The translations under genes and the position numbers were made by a program. The notes under the pieces are model-generated. The model did no database searches, was not told the DNA's origin, and saw only the letters and a program-made list of their open reading frames with translations. Shown here in pieces: positions 11,074-23,691 of a DNA stretch of 64,000 nucleotides (positions are counted from its first letter, which is position 1; the number at the start of each line of letters is the position of its first letter). Source of the DNA: Cryptomeria japonica (lineage: Eukaryota; Streptophyta; Pinopsida; Cupressales; Cupressaceae); assembly GCF_030272615.1 (NCBI RefSeq), contig NC_081411.1:40911140-40975139 (forward strand). The letters run 5' to 3'.

Positions 11074-11633
11074 CGACAACTTTTGCTCAAATTTGCAGGA
11101 CAGTGCCGTATCGACATTTTACTGCTAATTCCAGGTCCGCAGCTTCATCCTATAACCCGAACTCAGTTTATAAGCGAATCTTTATGACTTTCTATGCATC
11201 CTTAGCTTAATTTCCTTAATCAACATTCTTTACAAAAGAGGGTAGCCTTGCTTTCCTAACCCTTGAAATTCATTTAGCATCCAATCTTACATTGTGTGGG
11301 ATTGAATCTTATGAGTTTCAACCCCTCTTTTGAATGTAAAGTCTTCCCCCTAAGTGAAAACCCATCGAATCCTAGCGAACCTCCCTTCTCTCTCCTTGGA
11401 GTTAGAAGAGGGGAGACCAACTAGGGTTCGACCGCGATTTCCGCTTTACATCATCCTAAAATTATCTCCCATCTTCTAGTTTCCATTCAAATATGGTTCT
11501 TTCTCATCTAACGTGCCACCATCAACCAAGGTTTGACAAGGAATTTCTACAACGTACAAATAAATACTTTTTTTTTTTTTTCAAATCCTTATCAATCTAC
11601 TTCTAACACTTGAATCATATTCTTCTCATTTTT

Positions 11634-13281
11634 CATCCTGTAGTGTAGTAAATTGTACACCATTGCTAGGGTGGTACAATTTCACACTTAGTTTAGCACC
11701 TGCCTTAGTGTGTTTTGCATCTTGCATTTCTAATCTCTTTTAAGCATTTAATTAATCAACTTAATTAAATCTAAATTCATAATTCATCATTTCACATGTT
11801 ATAAAGATGGGCCATTTACCTTAAATGTGCCCCTTTTCATTTTATTTCTTCAATAAATCATTTAATCATAAACCCTAATTATGTCCTATTTTGACCTTTA
11901 AGTCCCGATTTCACATGTCAAAACACCTTGGAATCAACTGTAACTTTGGGATTTTCTCTAATATCATCATATCTAATGGCCCCAAAAATTTGGTGAAAAT
12001 TTGGTTGGACAATGTTGAAAGTGCACATGGTCCTCGACTTTTTTCCTAAAATTTTGGCAGCATAATCTTATGCTATAATAATGCTTAACCCCAAAATATT
12101 GGTGGGAAATTCAAATCCTAGGTCGGCCTAAACATGAAATTAAGGTCTAGGGTTTCATACTTAAGAGCTCTCTTTCTTCATGTGAAGGGGTCTTCTTCTA
12201 AGAATCTAAGAGCAAGTTTTTGGAGCATAAAGAGCCTTCTTTGCAGCGAAAGAGTAGATCTCTAAAGTTTTCAACAACATTCAAAATTCATCTATCAAGC
12301 ATTCATCAAGCATCACTTCATCAATTGGGGGATTTTGAAGATGTAGGAGAACAATAGGAGATCACCGACTGAAGATTGGCTTGTACCTCTCCCTTAGGGT
12401 TGGGTATGGTTTTATGTTGTTTTCATGTCTTTGTATGAGCTTAATTTTTTATTCATATTTATGCTTTAGATCACTTTGCATTTATCATGGATTTAGAGCA
12501 TTTACTTCGTCAATTATAAGCAATTAGGGTTTAGTCTTTAGGGTTGCTCTAGATTGTTTGCTTTCATTTTAGGATCTTGCACACACACAAGGTTCTATCA
12601 CACACAATTTTAGTACATTACTGGCTATTTGTCGAGGTGGAAATCACCAAAACAGGGGTTTGACTAAGGCAAAACCCTACATAGCCACCTGAAACCCTCT
12701 TTTTTAGCTATAGCTACAAGCTCAGATCCGAGTGTCACTAGAAGTTTCAGGTCCGGTAGAGCAAACAAAGGTTGTCCTAGGGTTCAGATCTCAGCAAAAC
12801 CCATAGGATAGGGATGTGGCACCTTGGTCCTGCCTATTTTTAGTGGGATTTGATAGTATAGCAGTTTGCAGTGCACAAATCCCACCATGTCAGTTGCAGC
12901 TTCAAACTTGCAGAATCAGAACAGTGGCATGACACCATGGTCCCGAACATTTTGGCTCAAATTTCAGACACAAGTACACCTTTGACTTTTCTTCCTAATC
13001 TATAATTTTTAGTAGTATATCAGTTGTTTTCTATTCTGTATCTCCAGATTAGGGTTTGCTTGCTTACTTGCACTTTAGGTTAAATTGCATTTTGAATCAT
13101 TCCTCTCTCTCATTTCCAGCAAGGGAATAGAAACTCTAAGAGGTAATCCTCGACTCTCTCTTCCTCACAAGAAGTAGCTGAAGTGTGTTACCTCCCTAGG
13201 CTCTTTCCTATTCCGTGAGTGTGTATAAGAGCGAGATTAGGGTTTCCATACTTAGTCTCACTTTTTCCCCTAAACACATCC
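11634..13281 (+). mobile_element. Solo LTR B1
   Basis: A 1638-bp LTR (11639-13276), starting TGTAGTGTAGTAAATTGTAC and ending CTAAACA, between perfect CATCC duplications at 11634-11638 and 13277-13281. No internal region is present, so it is a solo LTR left by LTR-LTR recombination. A second copy, B2, is at 32389-34056. Decayed GGACC-type palindromes occur at 12007-12033, 12806-12830 and 12919-12943. The GGTCGGCCTA promoter motif near 12122 is shared with A. Confidence 0.88.
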
Positions 13282-13868
13282 TATCATATATTGGACTTCT
13301 ATATCATCCATGAATCATTTCCCTATTCATAGAAACAATGCGGTCTTATTGCTCTCATAACAATTCCCACTTCTTTAATAGATGACAAATATTTCTTCAT
13401 TATTTATATAAATTGAGGTGGTGTTAAATTTGATGATGTGATAAGCCCAACTAGATATTTTGTGTCTAAGGTGAGATGTAATATTTATCTCTTAATTCTT
13501 TTTTGGTATCCCTATCTTTTCAATATTTTGAATCATCAAGTTCATTCAAGGCTTGGTAGCTTGCTTCAAACCATCTATGGATTATTTCCTTAGGAAAATT
13601 GTAGCTACATTGAATTATATGGGTTCTAATTCTACCCATAGTATATCTGAAAGGGGTATAAAAATTTATGATTGCCAAACTCCATAAGAATTTAAAGAAA
13701 TAAATGATCTCACTCTAGCTCTATTTGGTGAAGGGGATTTTGGAAACATGGAGATAGTAGAGTGGAATCATCAGAGGGAGACTTAACTAATCTTGTGTAT
13801 ATTTTTGCTCATTTCCACCCTTTAGAGGACTTGGTGGAGGTGGAGTAGGTGTTTGTCTAGGAGGGGAT
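13282..13868. other. Unassigned sequence between solo LTRs B1 and E
   Basis: No ORF or repeat I can identify. A short Gly-rich reading frame at about 13820-13868 runs into solo LTR E, and 14697 onward continues the same flanking DNA. I cannot tell whether it is an older element. Confidence 0.4.
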
Positions 13869-14696
13869 GCCATTGTTGGCATATGCACACTCCAATGAGA
13901 CATTGTATGTGATTGAAGGTTTTGTCATTGATGGCAACCTTACAATCATATGGCACCGGCAAGGCATTACACCGGCAAGATAGTTCACCGACATCAACAG
14001 ATCACACTCTACACTGGCACTTAGACCACTATCACCAGCACAGACAAAGGAAGCATACCGACACAGAGGCCGACAAGATTTTTGATATATTATATTTTGT
14101 TTATTATTGTAAAAACTTTGTAAGCCGACTTGGCAAGTTGTAAAATGACTCTTATATATAAGAGAGATCATTGCAGACATTTTATAAGCGATAAGCGAGA
14201 AAGAAGAAGATATTAGGCAGACCTATTATGCAAAATATAGGTTAGAGGTTTTATGTAAAGAATAGAGAAGAAACCAGTACTGGATCAGGCATTATAGATG
14301 CTATTGTAAAGCAGTACAAGATATTGGATTTGTATAATCCACATTGTAAGTCAGTGAGACTTCCCATTGAGCAGTGAGCTCTAGGCAATTGGCCTTCCTG
14401 CATGTGCAGGCCCCTCTTGTAAGTAACATTCTCTTATTGGCCAGTAAGTGAATATTGTGGGTCACAAATCCCACCGAGGTTTTTCCCACACTGGGTTTCC
14501 TCGTTAAATGCTTGTGTCATGGTGTGCTTTTCATGTGTATGTTTTTAATTCTCTTTATTGCATTATTTCTTGCATACCGGTACACTATTATAATATGTTC
14601 TGCATGTTTTAAGTTAAGAAATTCTATCAACCGGTTAGATACTGATTCACCCCCCCCCCCCAACCTCTCAGTATTTATGGGAATCCTAATAGCTAT
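13869..14696 (+). mobile_element. Solo Copia-type LTR E
   Basis: 818-bp LTR at 13874-14691, starting TGTTGGCATATGCACAC. It ends with CCTAATA, where relatives end CCTAACA. Flanks GCCAT (13869-13873) and GCTAT (14692-14696) match with one C/T difference. Before its end is the GATTCACCCCC... homopolymer also seen at the ends of Copia LTRs D, D1 and G, and a TATA box lies at about 14154 inside a small palindrome. No internal region. Confidence 0.8.
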
Positions 14697-14846
14697 ATGA
14701 TTTTTCATGGATGATGGAGTTGGATGCTTTATAGGAAAATTTGTTGAAGGATTTATTAGTGGATATTTAGAAATAATTGGATGAGGATACTTCAAAGTAG
14801 ATGGAGTAAAAATAACATATTCTTCATATGTCTCTTGAATTTGCTA

Positions 14847-15215
14847 CATGTTAGCAAGAGTTAAGGGGAAACTATAGTCCGAAGATCTACACCCCAAATA
14901 GATCTTAATGTAGTCTTTATACCCTAGAGGAGACAGTAAAGAAAATCAAAATATGTAAAAATAAATCAAAACATTATAGCATTCATACCTCAATAACTCA
15001 TAAAACACAATCATAACACAAATAATTGGACCAACAACAACATCATTATAATATATTATCAATCTCCAATTACATCATATGTTCTGAATCTCAATCTCTC
15101 ATTCCATATCTCATCTATTCTTCTATTACTTCTAGATATCAAATAGAATGACATTATTTACACTTCCCAAGCTGAGATATTACTTTACAAGTTATCCTAG
15201 AGGTCTACTTCTATA
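14847..15215 (+). repeat. Left inverted terminal repeat
   Basis: Pairs with 17320-17667 on the opposite strand. The inner limit is approximate: similarity is clear up to TTACTTTACAAGT at about 15180-15192 and fades after that. Confidence 0.72.
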
Positions 15216-16426
15216 CAATAGAGCATATGCGGTACCCTAGGTCAGCTATGTTTTTGGTCCTTTTCTTGCCAACAAAATCCCCCGTTTTGAAATTTTGTCT
15301 TGTCCTGAAGAAATAAGACTTAGGATAGGAGTCTCGGGTACACTGTCTTCAGTTTTTTCAAACTCTTCTGCCTTCTGTACTTGGCCTTTTGCATTAGTGA
15401 AATGTGGCCCTCTATCTTGATTATTGTTTTTTCTACTTCTATTAATGTTGTCAGGGTCTCAAGTTATTATTTGAGTCCTTGTGTCGTAGCTAGCGCCTCT
15501 TACAAATGTTGTAGGTCTGTGAACAATCCCCTAAAGCTCCTTGATTTATCTCTTTAGCCGCTCCCTCTAGATATGAGCCTGTTGCAAATTCCCATTAAGT
15601 TCTTCTATCTTCATACACTTTGACCCTTCCATATCAGCCAATGGATTGTATAATATCTTGGCTTGGGTAATATGGTCCTCCAATTACAAAATTTGATCCT
15701 TGAAACTCTTTGTTGTGCCCAACCATTATACACAAAATTGGTTTATTACTTCAACTTCCAACACTCCATGCAAATTATTGACTTTTAGATCCAAATTAGA
15801 ATTTGTTGTGATACTCCTATGTATGTAATCATCCATTTTCTACTTTATAATTTCTTCTCATCCCAGTGGAAGGGTTGTCCCTTTGGATGTGTTAAATAGC
15901 ACCCTGCAAAGTTATCTCTGCATCTCCTATATTCTCTATATTAAGTACATGCTCATTCAAATTTTCTTCTCTCACTATCACATGAAAATAATCCCCCATT
16001 TGTATATTCTATAGTAGGGATATGTTGGACATGTCTACTTGTTGTCCCACCATTAAAAAAATGAGAAGTTGGTGGTTTCACCTATAGCTGCCTATTCTCT
16101 GCCAAGAATGTCTTGAGCACATTGGCCTACTCTTTCACTGTAAATAGATCATATTCCTCATCTCCTTTTATCTCCCTTTCTACCTTCTTCTCTTCCCTCT
16201 TCTCTATGTTCTCCTCCTCCTTATCCTCTGGATTCTCTTTTTTGACATCTATCGATTGTTGATTTTTATCTATTTCCTTCTCCTTCTCTACTACATAATC
16301 CTTGTTTACTTCTTATGTTTTGGAAGGAATTTGTTCTTATTTGGCTCCCTTTTACTCTCCCTTGCTCTTCTCTCCCAAAATATTCTCTATCTGTATTTGG
16401 TCTATTGTATCGCCTACCCTTATTCC

Positions 16427-17189
16427 TCAATCTCCTCCTAGCAAATTAATGGTAACCAGTGTAGAGCCAATAGTGTCATCTTCTAGTGGTAGTTGTGCAT
16501 CATCCTCTCCTTTGTCTCTAATCCACATCATTTCTTCATAGAGATTTTGAGTTACTTCTAATGCTTCCTCTTGGAGTTTTTCATCTTCTGAATCCACTTC
16601 AATCAATCTGCCCACCCTTTGTTTCATTCTAAGATCTTTAGCTAGTGTTCTAGACAATTCTTTCTTCTTCTCCTTTGACATATTGGTGCTAATCTATGTG
16701 ATGACTTCAACTCTTATCTCTCCTTCTCTCTCTAATGCTTTAGATTGCTTGAGTTTGATTTCTACTTGTATCTCCATTGGGAAATCCTTCATTGCATCAT
16801 TAATAGGTTTATTTAGATAGTTCACACACTTTACCAAACATTGCACCAATCTATCCTTATTTAGCTCACTCACATTTGGGTATGATGACAGTAATGGCTC
16901 TAGCATCCCATAGGTCACAATGACATTTAAATTCGCCATTATATCAATCGATTTGTATATAGGATCTTCCAACAAGTGTCTCCTCAATCTTCTTATTATT
17001 TGACTTCATCTTCAACTGAATCTCTACTTCAAGTTTGTCCTCTTCTTCCTTCAAGTTTTGTATCTTTGTTTCTGTGGGTGTAGATGGTGGTGATCTCTTA
17101 GCTTGCTTCTTCATTCTCTGGGGCTTCTTTGGTGTCCTACCCTTCTTTGGTATTTGCATAGGTGCCCAAATTATCATATAAAGCTTCAA
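16427..17189 (-). pseudogene. Broken minus-strand ORFs inside the inverted-repeat element
   Basis: Three consecutive minus-strand frames (17189-16944, 16987-16694, 16681-16427) look like one disrupted protein. The first overlaps the second in another frame, which suggests a frameshift near 16960. A stop follows residue 97 of the second frame. Composition is Lys/Glu/Pro-rich with a hydrophobic middle (NLNVIVTYGMLEPLLSSYP). I do not recognise the family. It could be a captured host gene fragment or an element-specific protein. Confidence 0.4.
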
Positions 17190-17319
17190 AGGAGGCCATA
17201 TGCCATACTATTACTAGGAAGTGAGAAGGGCCCCAATAATGCTGTAGGAAAAGGACAAAAATTAGAGTCGACTAAGCCTATAACATTTGGTTTTCCGTAT
17301 AGAAATAGTCCTTTAGTCT

Positions 17320-17667
17320 GACTTGTAAAGTAATATCTCAGCTTGGGAAGTGTATATAACATCATTATATTTGATATCCAAAAGTAGTTGAAGAATAGAT
17401 GAGATATAGAATGATAGATTAAGATCTAAAACATATGATGTACTTGGAGATTGATAATATAATATAATGATGTTGCTAGTCCAATTATCTGTGTTATGAT
17501 TGTGTTCTATGAGTTATTGAAGTATGAATATTATATTGCTCTAATTTATTTCCACACCTACTGATTTCCTTTATTGTACCCTCTAGGGTATAAAGAATCC
17601 ATTAAGATCTATTTTGGGTACAAATATACAAACTATAGTTTCCCCTTAACTCTTGCTAACATTTTAA
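17320..17667 (-). repeat. Right inverted terminal repeat
   Basis: Reverse-complement partner of the left arm. It ends CTTGCTAACAT at 17667, mirroring the left end ATGTTAGCAAG. Confidence 0.72.
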
Positions 17668-18822
17668 TTCCATTGTTTGGACCCTAGAGTGAATAATGAA
17701 TAATTTTTTTTAAAAAAAGAGTCAAACTAGCTAAAAATTGAATTTCACCGGACCCTAAGGGCCACCTCTATGAGACGGGGTAGGCAACTTGGGGATGATG
17801 AATGGAAAGGGGGGCAATTTTTGAAAGGAACCCTAAAAATGCATGACTGTTGAGTTTCAAAAGATGGAAAAGTATATAAATGAAGACATGAAGAAGATTG
17901 AAAGGAAGTACTTTGAAAAGATGAAAGAATAAGATTAAAAGAGATACCAAAGAACTAATTACAGAATAAATGGGTATGAATACCAGTGAAATAAGAGCAA
18001 AACAAGCTCAGGAAAGGAAGGAAAGACACAACATAATATTAAAAGAGATAGAAAAGAGATACAAAGAAAGAGTTAGTATGTTAGTGGAAGAAAAATTTAA
18101 AGGGATGAGTAAGTGTGCAAAGGAGGGTGAACCAAGGATAGAAAAGGGAAAGCAAAGATACCTAGAATCAAAATTACCAAGGAGGAAGAAAAGGAAATTG
18201 TTGAGGGAGAACATGGAATTGTGGAAGAAAGTAGTATTAATCCCAAGGAAATATTATTATTATTATATGAACCGACACCAACCATCATTCAAATGTCATC
18301 TTTGGAGCTCACACCTTACCTTGAACATTCACCAACCTCATACTAGGAGTCATCCCCTATGCCAATTCAATTTGATAGAAACCTCATGTAAATGCAAGGT
18401 TGAGACACTATCTTTATCATACTTTTTTCTTAATTAATCTTGGTTTAAATCGCAAGCAAATTCTGATGAAGATGGATGGGCCTTACCTGAGGAAACGGTC
18501 CTATCTTGGTTTGCACATTCCACACAAAGTTGTCGAGTGGATGGGATGAAACCCCTGCAGTCGATCTAGCTCTACTCACTACAAAGAACATAACTATTGA
18601 TTGAAAAGTGTTGCCCAATCGGGTCGACTAGAAACCCATTTTGGATGTGGTTTAACACTAAATTCTAATCTTCTTGCACTCTTAGGGTCAAAACCATAAC
18701 CTTGTAAATCTCCAAGAATACTCCAAGAAACCCTATCACTTCAAGACAAGAGAGATGGTACAAATAAGAATACAGAAAGAGATCATCATGTAAAATGTCT
18801 ATATATATACACAAAGAGATGA
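17668..18822. other. Unassigned region with one Lys/Glu-rich ORF
   Basis: A 155-codon plus-strand ORF at 17970-18437 is very rich in Lys, Glu and Arg in its first two thirds (coiled-coil-like, with KRKLLRENMELWKK). It matches nothing I know and is probably low-complexity chance coding. The stretch 18440-18822 has no coding signal; the minus strand has a TATATATAG sequence at about 18800. Confidence 0.35.
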
Positions 18823-21453
18823 TGTTGTGCAGGAGTGTAGGTACTAGGCATCGACTCCACCTAGTCCCACAAGTTTAAGTGTGTCTCCTTTCCTAATGGT
18901 AGTTGATCGGAGGTGACACTAAGGCCCTACCACACCTAAGCCTAGTCCGTGTCTTGGTTTTGACCCTTGTCTTGATTGCTTTACCTTTGGTTTAATGTCC
19001 ATTTTGGTTACATGTTCTTGTGGATGGCTATGTGAGTAATTGTACTTTATCCCTTTAATTCTATTTTATTTAATTTGAATTATTAATGATTTATTTTAGT
19101 ATATGGATAAATATTCTTAATATTAATTTATAAATGAAATGTCTATTTTATAAGTTTAGGTGTGATTATTATAATGTCACCCTTTGCATCTAATATGTGT
19201 ATAGTTGTGTTTTATTTCCTTTTATTCTATTTTAATTTATTTGAGATTTATTATGATATTAGGTTAATTATTATTAATATTGATTTATTAAATTAATTAA
19301 ATAAAATTTATATAAGATAAGGTGTGAGTTATAATAATATTATTCTTGTATTATTTGTGTGTGTGTTTTGAGTAAGTGGGATTAAATAATTAAGGTAATT
19401 GTTTTCCCTATTTTCCTTCCTACTTTCTAGGAGGAATTATCTAGTTAATAATTAGGTTTTATTGGTCAAAAATGAATACTTATATGCATAAAATATTATA
19501 AGTGGGATAATATATTCTATGTTTATGATTACATGAGTTTGGTTATGTTATTAATGGTTTTAGTTGTGATTGGTTAGGAAATTTGGTTGTTTCCTGTAAA
19601 AACACCAACTCCCATTTTTGGGGAATGTTTTTGTGTTGGATATAACATGTATTTTTTTGTGTGTGGATGCTAGAGAATTCTCCAATGATGGTTGGAATAA
19701 TTTGGAGTTTGAGAGGAGATTTGTGTGTGGCATTGGAGAGCAATATTTGCATTGAATTGAAGGGGTTTTGGAGAGATTTTTTGTGAAGATTTGGGAGAGA
19801 TTTTTGTGTGGTTTGTTCGATATTTGTTGCTGTTATTTTTGTGACCTAAGTGATTTCTTGATTTGTTGAAATTTTTGTTCGTGTGGAGTTGAACGTGTAG
19901 GGGTTGGCCTTCCATCTTTCTTGTCCATTTTCTTCTACTTCCAGGTTGGAATTCTTGTGCTAATTAATTTATATGCATAAAAATAATTTGTGGATTTGAA
20001 AGGAATTTCTTCTCCATTTTTTCAATGCCATGGTTTTATTCTAAAATTTTAATTCATTAATTATTATTTGTTTGATTGAAAAATGATGTGTTCTCAGTGT
20101 AGTGTATTTCTGGACTATTTTTAGTGTTTGGTTTTGTGTAGATTTATTATTTGTCTCGGGGATGATATAAAGGAATTTATGGAAAGGGGATTCACCCCTC
20201 TCAAATGGGTTTTAGTTATATTTTTCATTTGGGTTGGTCTATTTGTCGAATTCTGAGCCCAAAGTCAACCTAGTTTGGCTTCCCAAATTAGTTTTTGGGA
20301 CCCGTGTCAGCCCAGGTCGGTCCAGGGTTTTTTCTTGGTTTTGTAACTTTTGATATGAATTTTATATAGGCTGAGTGAGTGGTTTGAAATGGATTCATGT
20401 TTCTCCTTTCATTTCTATGCATTCATTCATTTTGGTTTGTTGATTTTGCATTCATGAAGGTGTCTTGAGTATTGTTGGATAAAATAATGCTATGTGGTTT
20501 AGAAGGTGAATTTTGGTTCAGATTTTGATATGGAACCAATGTGAAGTGAATTATATGGTCTGATTTATGTATGGATACTTGGATTTGGATTGGTGATCAT
20601 AGACCCAATCCCATGCTTTGATGTTTATGAATCAATGGATTCAAGACTTAACCCTTTTGTTGATTGGGGTATTATGGAAATCCTATTTTAATTTATGAAA
20701 TATTTATTTATGAGATAGATTGTGATGAATCATTATATGTACCCTATATGTGTAAGTGGGTGTCAAGGCCCTAAAGTGGCTACCAAAGAATCTCATTGAG
20801 AGTTGTATTAATCAAGTGATAACATTAAATTAAATGAATTAAGGGATGGGTTATACACACATTAATAAGATAATTTTTGGTTCCCCAATCATGCCTCGTG
20901 TGCTTGTATAGACAGAGGATGAGATCTCATAGCCTAGAGTGTTCATTTAGACTCAATATGAGATTGGGAAGGCTTGTATGGTAGGTGGAACTGCCTTGCC
21001 TCCATGGAAGGATTGTTTGGTTCCACATGTGTAGTCAAATGGGCATCGGGGTCTAGAGTTTTGAGAGGGTCAAACTACTAGGGAAACCATTGTATGACAC
21101 TCTTCCCTAGTTGTAGCCTAGTACCCTAGTCTATGTGGTGATGTGCAGAAACCTCAAGTAGTCAGTGTTATGTATTGTTATAGTCCTTGTGATTGATGCA
21201 TATGTGCGTTCATTGTATTTCCATGGTTGTGCTAGTGTCATCCTTAGTGTTATATTTGGTGTGTGGGGCCTTATGACATTCTTTAGAGCATGGGGGGTGG
21301 ACCTTTGGGTTCCACATGGTCGGGTGGTTGATGCTTTCTTCCATTGGGAATCTTGGGTGATGTGTTCGTGAACTTCATGGATGGACTATGTCTTCTTCAA
21401 TTACAAGTTCTTTGGAATCAAGATGCAAGTAGTATTCTCTTATGTAATGTTTT
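18823..21453 (+). repeat. J 5' LTR, first part
   Basis: Homologous to 40725-43500. The start is approximate, set where similarity to the right copy begins. A TATA-like TATAAAGG is at about 20166. A weak GGACC...GGTCC pair with only a 5-bp stem lies at 20298-20323. Interrupted at 21454 by element C; homology resumes after 29656. Confidence 0.6.
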
Positions 21454-21626
21454 TGTAGCACCCTAAAATCGTACCCCTTGTAATTTTAACTGCATTTGGG
21501 GCCCTTTCCTTAGTGTTTTCATCCTCATGATTGATCAAGACCTGTTTATGCCTCTACCATGTAATAAAATTCATATTTTCACTTTGTGCCTTGCTAGGAC
21601 CCCTTACCCTAGCCCAATTTGGGGTA

Positions 21627-21682
21627 GGACTAGGGTGTGGTGCCTTGGTCCTCACGAGGACCAGGGCGCTATGCCCTGATCC
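21627..21682 (+). repeat. Two-unit GGACC hairpin array in U3 of element C
   Basis: 25-nt palindromes start at 21627 and 21658, 31 bp apart as in A. First: arms GGACTAGGGTG and TGCCTTGGTCC, loop TGG; all 11 positions pair if G-T pairs are allowed. Second: arms GGACCAGGGCG and TGCCCTGATCC, loop CTA, with one C-A mismatch and one G-T. Both lie ~110-165 bp upstream of the TATA box. Confidence 0.82.
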
Positions 21683-22285
21683 TCCCTAATTGGGACCCAA
21701 TTCAAAACCTAGGCCCTATCTCAAATTTGAGCGAGAATGGCCTCTTCATGTCAACCTATGTCGTAAAATTAATAAGTTTGACGACATGCAAGTATATAAG
21801 GAGGTCTTCCCCTCTCATTTTTCATAACATACACAAGGAGTATAAGATGATAAGGCAAGAAGAACTACAATCAAGTATTCAAGCATTCATCATCAAGCAT
21901 TTCTAGAGCTCTTCAAGGCTGTATACTCTTAATTCATCAACTGTGGAGCAACTTTACATAATTCATTTGCAATCATGTGTGTGTGTTAGGGTTTTGGTCA
22001 TGTCCATGCTATTCATACAACATAAGTGATTACATTCAAGAAGCAAGTCATTATCATCTTTCATTGCAGTTTTAAAGGTATACCTTTCCATCATTTTATT
22101 TCAAGCATTTGCAATATTTCATTCAAGGTTGATTCCAAGTTGGGGTTTGACCAAAAGCAAGCCTCTACTCCCAACCTTTTCCCCCTTCTTTTTGTATGCA
22201 AGAAAAAAGTGTTCAATTGTTCTTCTAGAACTAAGCTTTATTTGTAGAGATGGAAAAACCCTTTTCAATGCACAAAAAATTCAAA

Positions 22286-22310
22286 GGACCAAGAGGCAGT
22301 GCCACGGTCC
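22286..22310 (+). repeat. GGACC hairpin downstream of the TATA box in element C
   Basis: 25 nt between GGACC and GGTCC, with inner GGCA / TGCC pairing and mismatches between. It is the positional equivalent of 4437-4463 in A. In the 3' LTR copy the right half is deleted (29365 onward). Confidence 0.55.
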
Positions 22311-23691
22311 CTGTTTTTTTGGGGCATTTTCACAAGACAAATCCAAATCAGCTTATATTACTTAGATCCACGTTCATGACAAAATCTCAAACCTATAGCT
22401 CATTATTTTATCAGATTTGTCTTCAATTTTGGCACTTTACCCTAAAACAACATTTCAACTCACAAAAGAGGGAAAAGCACATATAATCAGTCAATCCACT
22501 TAGTATCCAATCCTTATCTGATTTGTGATTTAATCTAGTGGATTTCTCCTGCCTTTTGAATGCAAAGAAAATCTCCCCCAAAGCAAAAATTGATTTGGTG
22601 ATTTCTCCTTCTATGTTGCAAATTGCCAAATCAAATTTTCTACTTTACATTTTGGTGAACCCAACTCCTTACACCATTAATTATGATTTTGTCTTCAGAT
22701 TTGAGTATATGAAATTTAAAATTCAAATTTTAATTTACAAGTTTAATTTCCCTATAAATTTTAAAAATTTAGAGGTTAATTTCACTAAAACCCTAATTTT
22801 TAATTTCAAAATTGAGCTTGTGAATTGCTTAATTTGGGTTAATTAGTTCAGATCTGAGTGTTCTTCAATTTAAAAATTCAAAATTTCATCTACAAGACAA
22901 TTTCTCAATTAATTTTTTAAATTAAGTGGTTAATTTCAAAAACCCTAATTTTTAAAAATTTTAAAATTGACCTTGTGGATTATTTATATTTTGAATTTCT
23001 CTCTTCGAATTGGTTGCTAATTTCAATTCAAATTCAAAATTGCAATCTTAGATCAAATTTCAATTTCAAATTTTAATTTTAAAATTAAGTGGTTAATTCA
23101 ACAAACCCTAATTTTTAAATTTAAATTAATCTTGTGCATTTTCCAATTTTTCAATTTCCAAATTTCAATCTTAGATCTAATTTTAATTTTAAAATTAAGT
23201 GGTTCTTTTTACAAGGCCCTAATTTTAAATTTAAATCTCTTGTGGACAATTTTAAATTTTAAAATTAAGAGGTTAATTAGAAGAGCCCTAATTTTTAAAT
23301 TTAAATTAATTCCTTCAATTTCAAATTTTAAAATTAATAGGTTATTTTGACAAGGTCCTAATTTTAAAATTCAATCTCTTTTGGATAATTTTAATTTTAA
23401 ATTAAGAGGTTAGTTTTACATAATCCTAATTTTAAATTTCAATTTCCTAGGAGGTTGCATTATTGTTTCAATCAATTTGTTGAGTAATAATTTTTCCTAG
23501 AATTATGCATTATTCAATTATTTTGCAAGTTTCAAATTTCAAATTCAAAATTCACAGTTTCAAATTTCCAATTTAAATTCCAATTTTCCAATTCAAATTC
23601 CAATTTTCCCTCCTTTATTCAATTTTATATGCATGTATGAGGTGAGTATTATTATGGTTAAATGGCATATGAGTTTCCTCTTTCATCATAA

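Larger units (their letters stand above)
10196..11450 (+). repeat. Element A 3' LTR
   Basis: 1255 bp, starting TGTAGCGTCC and ending CGCTTTACA, followed directly by the target duplication TCATC. It is nearly identical to the 5' LTR but has one extra 31-bp hairpin unit. Confidence 0.93.
3613..11455 (+). mobile_element. Element A: complete non-autonomous LTR retrotransposon
   Basis: Both LTRs begin TGTAGCGTCCTAAAATTG and end CGCTTTACA, and the element is flanked by a perfect 5-bp duplication TCATC (3613-3617 and 11451-11455). Order: 5' LTR, leader, one long Gag/protease-like ORF, 3' untranslated region, purine-rich tract, 3' LTR. No reverse transcriptase, RNase H or integrase motif is present between the ORF stop and the 3' LTR, which leaves only ~745 bp. 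Aligning the two LTRs by eye gives about 20 differences over ~1220 bp, mostly transitions, plus one 31-bp repeat-unit difference. The element is therefore young relative to its neighbours. It resembles Ty3/Gypsy Tat-like non-autonomous elements in its gag and tract, but the lineage is inferred. Confidence 0.93.
14847..17667. mobile_element. Element with ~350-bp inverted terminal repeats (unclassified)
   Basis: The left arm (14847 to ~15215) is the reverse complement of the right arm (~17320-17667) with modest divergence. Shared blocks run from ATGTTAGCAAGAGTTAAGGGG at the outside to CTTCCCAAGCTGAGATATTAC at the inside. About 2.1 kb lies between. I found no convincing target duplication of 5 or 9 bp. 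Candidates are a Mutator-like or Pack-MULE type DNA element, or an inverted-repeat derivative of an LTR element; no transposase motif was recognised. The interior has broken minus-strand ORFs. Confidence 0.7.
21454..22649 (+). repeat. Element C 5' LTR
   Basis: 1196 bp, ending TACTTTACA followed by TTTTGGTGAACCCAACTCC, the primer site position. TATA box TATATAAGG at 21793. Two hairpins lie upstream of the TATA box and one ~490 bp downstream, the same layout as in A. Confidence 0.82.

Noticed and set aside
17970-18437. 155-codon Lys/Glu-rich ORF as a possible host gene
   Set aside because: Composition is purine-driven low complexity, the end reads as non-coding, and no splice or family signature is visible. 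Mentioned only as part of an unassigned region.
20298-20323. A GGACC...GGTCC hairpin in the J LTR
   Set aside because: Only the outer five bases pair; the inner arms do not match, and the right J copy has no counterpart.
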